Below are positions 62,001-64,000 of a stretch of 64,000 nt of DNA, piece after piece. The notes under the pieces were generated by a model. It was given only the letters and a program-made list of their open reading frames with translations, did not search any database and was not told where the DNA came from. Numbering within the stretch: position 1 is the first letter of the stretch; each line of letters opens with the position of its first letter. The stretch covers positions 9,974,812 to 10,038,811 of the forward strand of contig NC_083604.1 of assembly GCF_029168945.1 (NCBI RefSeq). Direction: 5' to 3'. The stretch is from Cannabis sativa (Eukaryota; Streptophyta; Magnoliopsida; Rosales; Cannabaceae). Made by a program: the position numbers and the translations under genes.

Positions 62001-62679
62001 GAAATGGTAAACTTGCAAAGTTTCATTGTTTGATGTGAACTCATTCTTCATTGAATCTAACTAATTGTATATGTTTGCAGTTGTCGACGTTGGACCTTTT
62101 GTTTGAGGAGAATAGGTCGAAGAATGTGACTTTCGTGGATTTCGGATATGACAGGAAAGATCGCGGGCTTCCTCAACAAGACAATGACCGAGATTGCGGT
62201 GTATACGTCATGAAGTACATGGAGGTTGTGGCCAATGAGGAAGAAGTAGTTGATGAGGTATACCACTGTTTAGTTATTTCAGAATGTAGTACGCAAGTTT
62301 GATTGAGATTAACGTTGTGTAATTTAAATATTATTCGGTGTTTTACTGTCAAGTTGATTAGAGTTAATTACATTTTCTAAGTTTTTGTTTTTGTTTCTGT
62401 ATTGTGCCACAGTTTCACCCGGTTGAGGCACGTTTGGAAATCGCTGCGAGGATCATAACTGATGAACAAAATGAAATTCGTACCAAAGTGGTTGAAGATC
62501 GTAGGGCTGCACAAGGCAGCTCATTTGCATCATCCTCGGCCCCTTTGCGTAGTCCGTCAAAGTCTCCACGCGATCCTCGGTTCAGTACAGCGAAGTCTCG
62601 CCATGCAAACATGTTTCCCCCGTCAAGAGCCTCCCCTAGGTTTCAGTCTAGCAAGACTAAGATTTCATATGGTGAATAG
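59021..62679 (+). pseudogene. Ulp1-like cysteine protease gene, ten exons, three in-frame TGA
   Basis: Coding blocks with GT-AG junctions that keep one frame: 59021-59129, 59224-59278, 59405-60199, 60312-60449, 60542-61182, 61269-61353, 61427-61522, 61615-61710, 61863-62006, 62081-62257 and a last block 62413-62679 (TAG). The first exon has a KRKRKGG basic patch. The third has a plant-transposon domain of the DUF1985 type (NAGFGSFIRED, SWLIKHVD, LYGRKIHLS). Later exons carry the C48 protease: His in GAPHWFGGEV (61899), Asp in FLDSL, and Gln/Cys in QQDNDRDCGVYVMKY. In-frame TGA at 59888, 60152 and about 61290. No ATG is found in the first block; the first in-frame one is 59423. Likely role if active: removing SUMO-like modifiers. 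Probably a MULE-carried gene, but no transposase is in view. Confidence 0.8.
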
Positions 62680-62689
62680 TCTGTAAAAA

Positions 62690-63706
62690 ACACTTGTGTT
62701 ATTAATAGGTTGTCTTATTAGTGTGTTGTGTAGTTTGGATTTGGGAGCATAGGTTGTGTTATTTGTGTGTTGTTTAGTTTGGATTTGGGAGCATTTGGAT
62801 TTAGACATCTGTTTTTATTAGTTGACGTTTGGAACTGGTTATTATGTTCACAGACTTGTGTTTATTTTAGTTTTGAGAATATATTAAACCATACTTAGCA
62901 AATCTTTGTACTCACACCATAACAATCTTACAATGTACCCATACTCAGAAGTAGTTGATTGTACTTCACAGAAATTATTTAACCCGAAAACTTTATGATT
63001 TGTACTATACCATTAGAAATCACGACAAAGGTGACTTCTTAATTTTCTTTATTTGTTTTTTTGGTTAAGAGGTGACTTCTTCTTAATTATTTGAAGGAAA
63101 TCATGTTAGTTGCCTAATCTTACCAAATCTTTGTAGTCATTAAAGTTTAAACCGAATTTTCAAAACACATGTACTATAACATTACAAATAACGACAAAGG
63201 TGACTTGTTAATTGTTTGATGTTAGTTACCAAATCTTTGTACTCATTCAACTTTAAACTGAGTTTTGAGAACATATTAAAAAAAAAAGATTGACCATACC
63301 ATATCAACTCCCATTACTTTAACCAAATGTAAATAGACAATAGCCCCCTTAAATTTGGTTTTTCATAACATAGTAATGAGGAAAAATATGGAATATAGAA
63401 CATTCTCATTGCGCTACTTCACATAACAAATACGAAGATGTGAATAACATATAATTTTGCAACTTCACATTGAACCCATTGAGGAAATTTGCTACAGAAA
63501 TTAGAAATGTAGAAAACATATAATTTGGAGAATGTAGTGGGTACTTTATACCAAATGTTAATTTTGAGAACGTAGTGGGTACTTCATACCAAATGTAATT
63601 TTCGTCATCATCCACACGCATCTATTAAGTTCTACACAATTAAGTTAAACAAGTTTTGAAAACATAAGATATACAAAACATTTGCATTTTGCGACAACCC
63701 ATATCT
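62690..63706. other. Non-coding region with short repeated blocks
   Basis: Blocks containing CCAAATCTTTGTACTCAT and ACGACAAAGGTGACTT recur at about 62990-63070, 63120-63215 and 63230-63290. A 38-bp tandem pair (GTAGTGGGTACTTYATACC core) lies at about 63523-63600. These may be the subterminal repeats of a transposon. No gene seen. Confidence 0.5.
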
Positions 63707-63910
63707 TTAACGCAATATAAGTTGGACAATGATGAAAAGGCAAATAAAAATGATAAAAATTAATTTTCTAATAACATTCTCATTGCATTTCTTATCTTCT
63801 TCCAAAATCTTGATTTGGTTTCGCAATCCAGGTGTAGCATCTGTACTTCTCTTAACATGTGATTTATCGATCCAACAAAAGTAATCACATCCTCGACTTT
63901 CATCGTTCTC
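63707..63910 (-). CDS. GRF-type zinc finger protein with C-terminal membrane segment, last exon
   Basis: Minus strand. A splice acceptor (TTTTCAACTCAG, 63911 and above) precedes 67 codons and TAA (63707-63709). Residues 8-15 read CDYFCWID, the C-terminal half of the GRF zinc finger (CxYFxWxD). A short charged helix follows (LRNQIKILEEDKK), then a hydrophobic stretch LIFIIFICLFIIVQLIL at the very end, a predicted membrane anchor. Small plant proteins with a GRF finger, coiled coil and tail anchor are a known arrangement. The upstream exon with the first zinc ligands lies right of the window. It converges on the Ulp1-like gene. Confidence 0.7.
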   Translation of the reverse strand, partial: ENDESRGCDYFCWIDKSHVKRSTDATPGLRNQIKILEEDKKCNENVIRKLIFIIFICLFIIVQLILR

Positions 63911-64000
63911 CTGAGTTGAAAATAACCCTATTAGTTTATCATGGCTGCCTAAGTACAGAAAACATAAATGAGAAGTACTTTTGAATCTAAAAACACAAAA

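Overview
The window is nuclear DNA of a flowering plant, most likely a eudicot. The evidence is AT-rich intergenic sequence, nested Athila-, Tat- and Copia-type LTR retrotransposons, L1-type LINEs with a plant RNase H tail, CACTA, hAT and Mutator MITEs, GT-AG introns, a Ulp1-type plant transposon gene and a GRF zinc-finger gene. I cannot name the species. No rRNA, tRNA, CRISPR or bacterial features were seen.

Layout. 1-4221: right part of a non-autonomous Athila-like element (5' LTR end, tRNA-Asp primer site, one gag-like ORF, complete 3' LTR). 4287-6237: 5'-truncated minus-strand LINE. 6463-6801: CACTA MITE with a CAT target duplication. 6805-10815: minus-strand Tat-type gypsy relic with a large internal deletion. 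10823-11558: hAT-type MITE. 11613-12848: probable CACTA derivative holding a (GA)74 tract. 12990-14098: LTR-like segment. 14968-15948 and 17427-18638: Mutator-type elements with long terminal inverted repeats (TIRs).

19541-51354 is one Tat-type gypsy element on the minus strand, bounded by TATAT duplications and spread over 31.8 kb by three later insertions, each with its own 5-bp duplication: Copia A (21631-31303, CTTTA), a solo LTR (33245-34876, ATAGT) and Copia B (39265-49713, CACGG). Copia B is itself broken by a hAT MITE (42505-42892, CCTCATAG). Without the insertions the gypsy host is about 10.0 kb. By-eye LTR divergence (gypsy about 4%, Copia A about 1.8%, Copia B about 0.85%) agrees with the nesting. 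Besides gag-pol, the gypsy element carries a spliced three-exon gene on the opposite strand; Copia A sits inside its second intron.

51733-54387 is a 5'-truncated plus-strand LINE with poly(A) and a target duplication. 56900-62679 holds a ten-exon, plus-strand, Ulp1-protease-like gene with well-formed splice sites but three in-frame TGA stops. 63707-63910 is the last exon of a minus-strand GRF zinc-finger/transmembrane protein running off the right edge.

The most unusual signals are: a conserved module in the 5' leader of both Copia elements, with hairpins that keep a CTAAT loop while their stems differ; the antisense gene of the gypsy element; and the Ulp1-like gene with a possible HMG-box-like N-terminus beside the GRF gene. 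No clearly intact host gene is visible.
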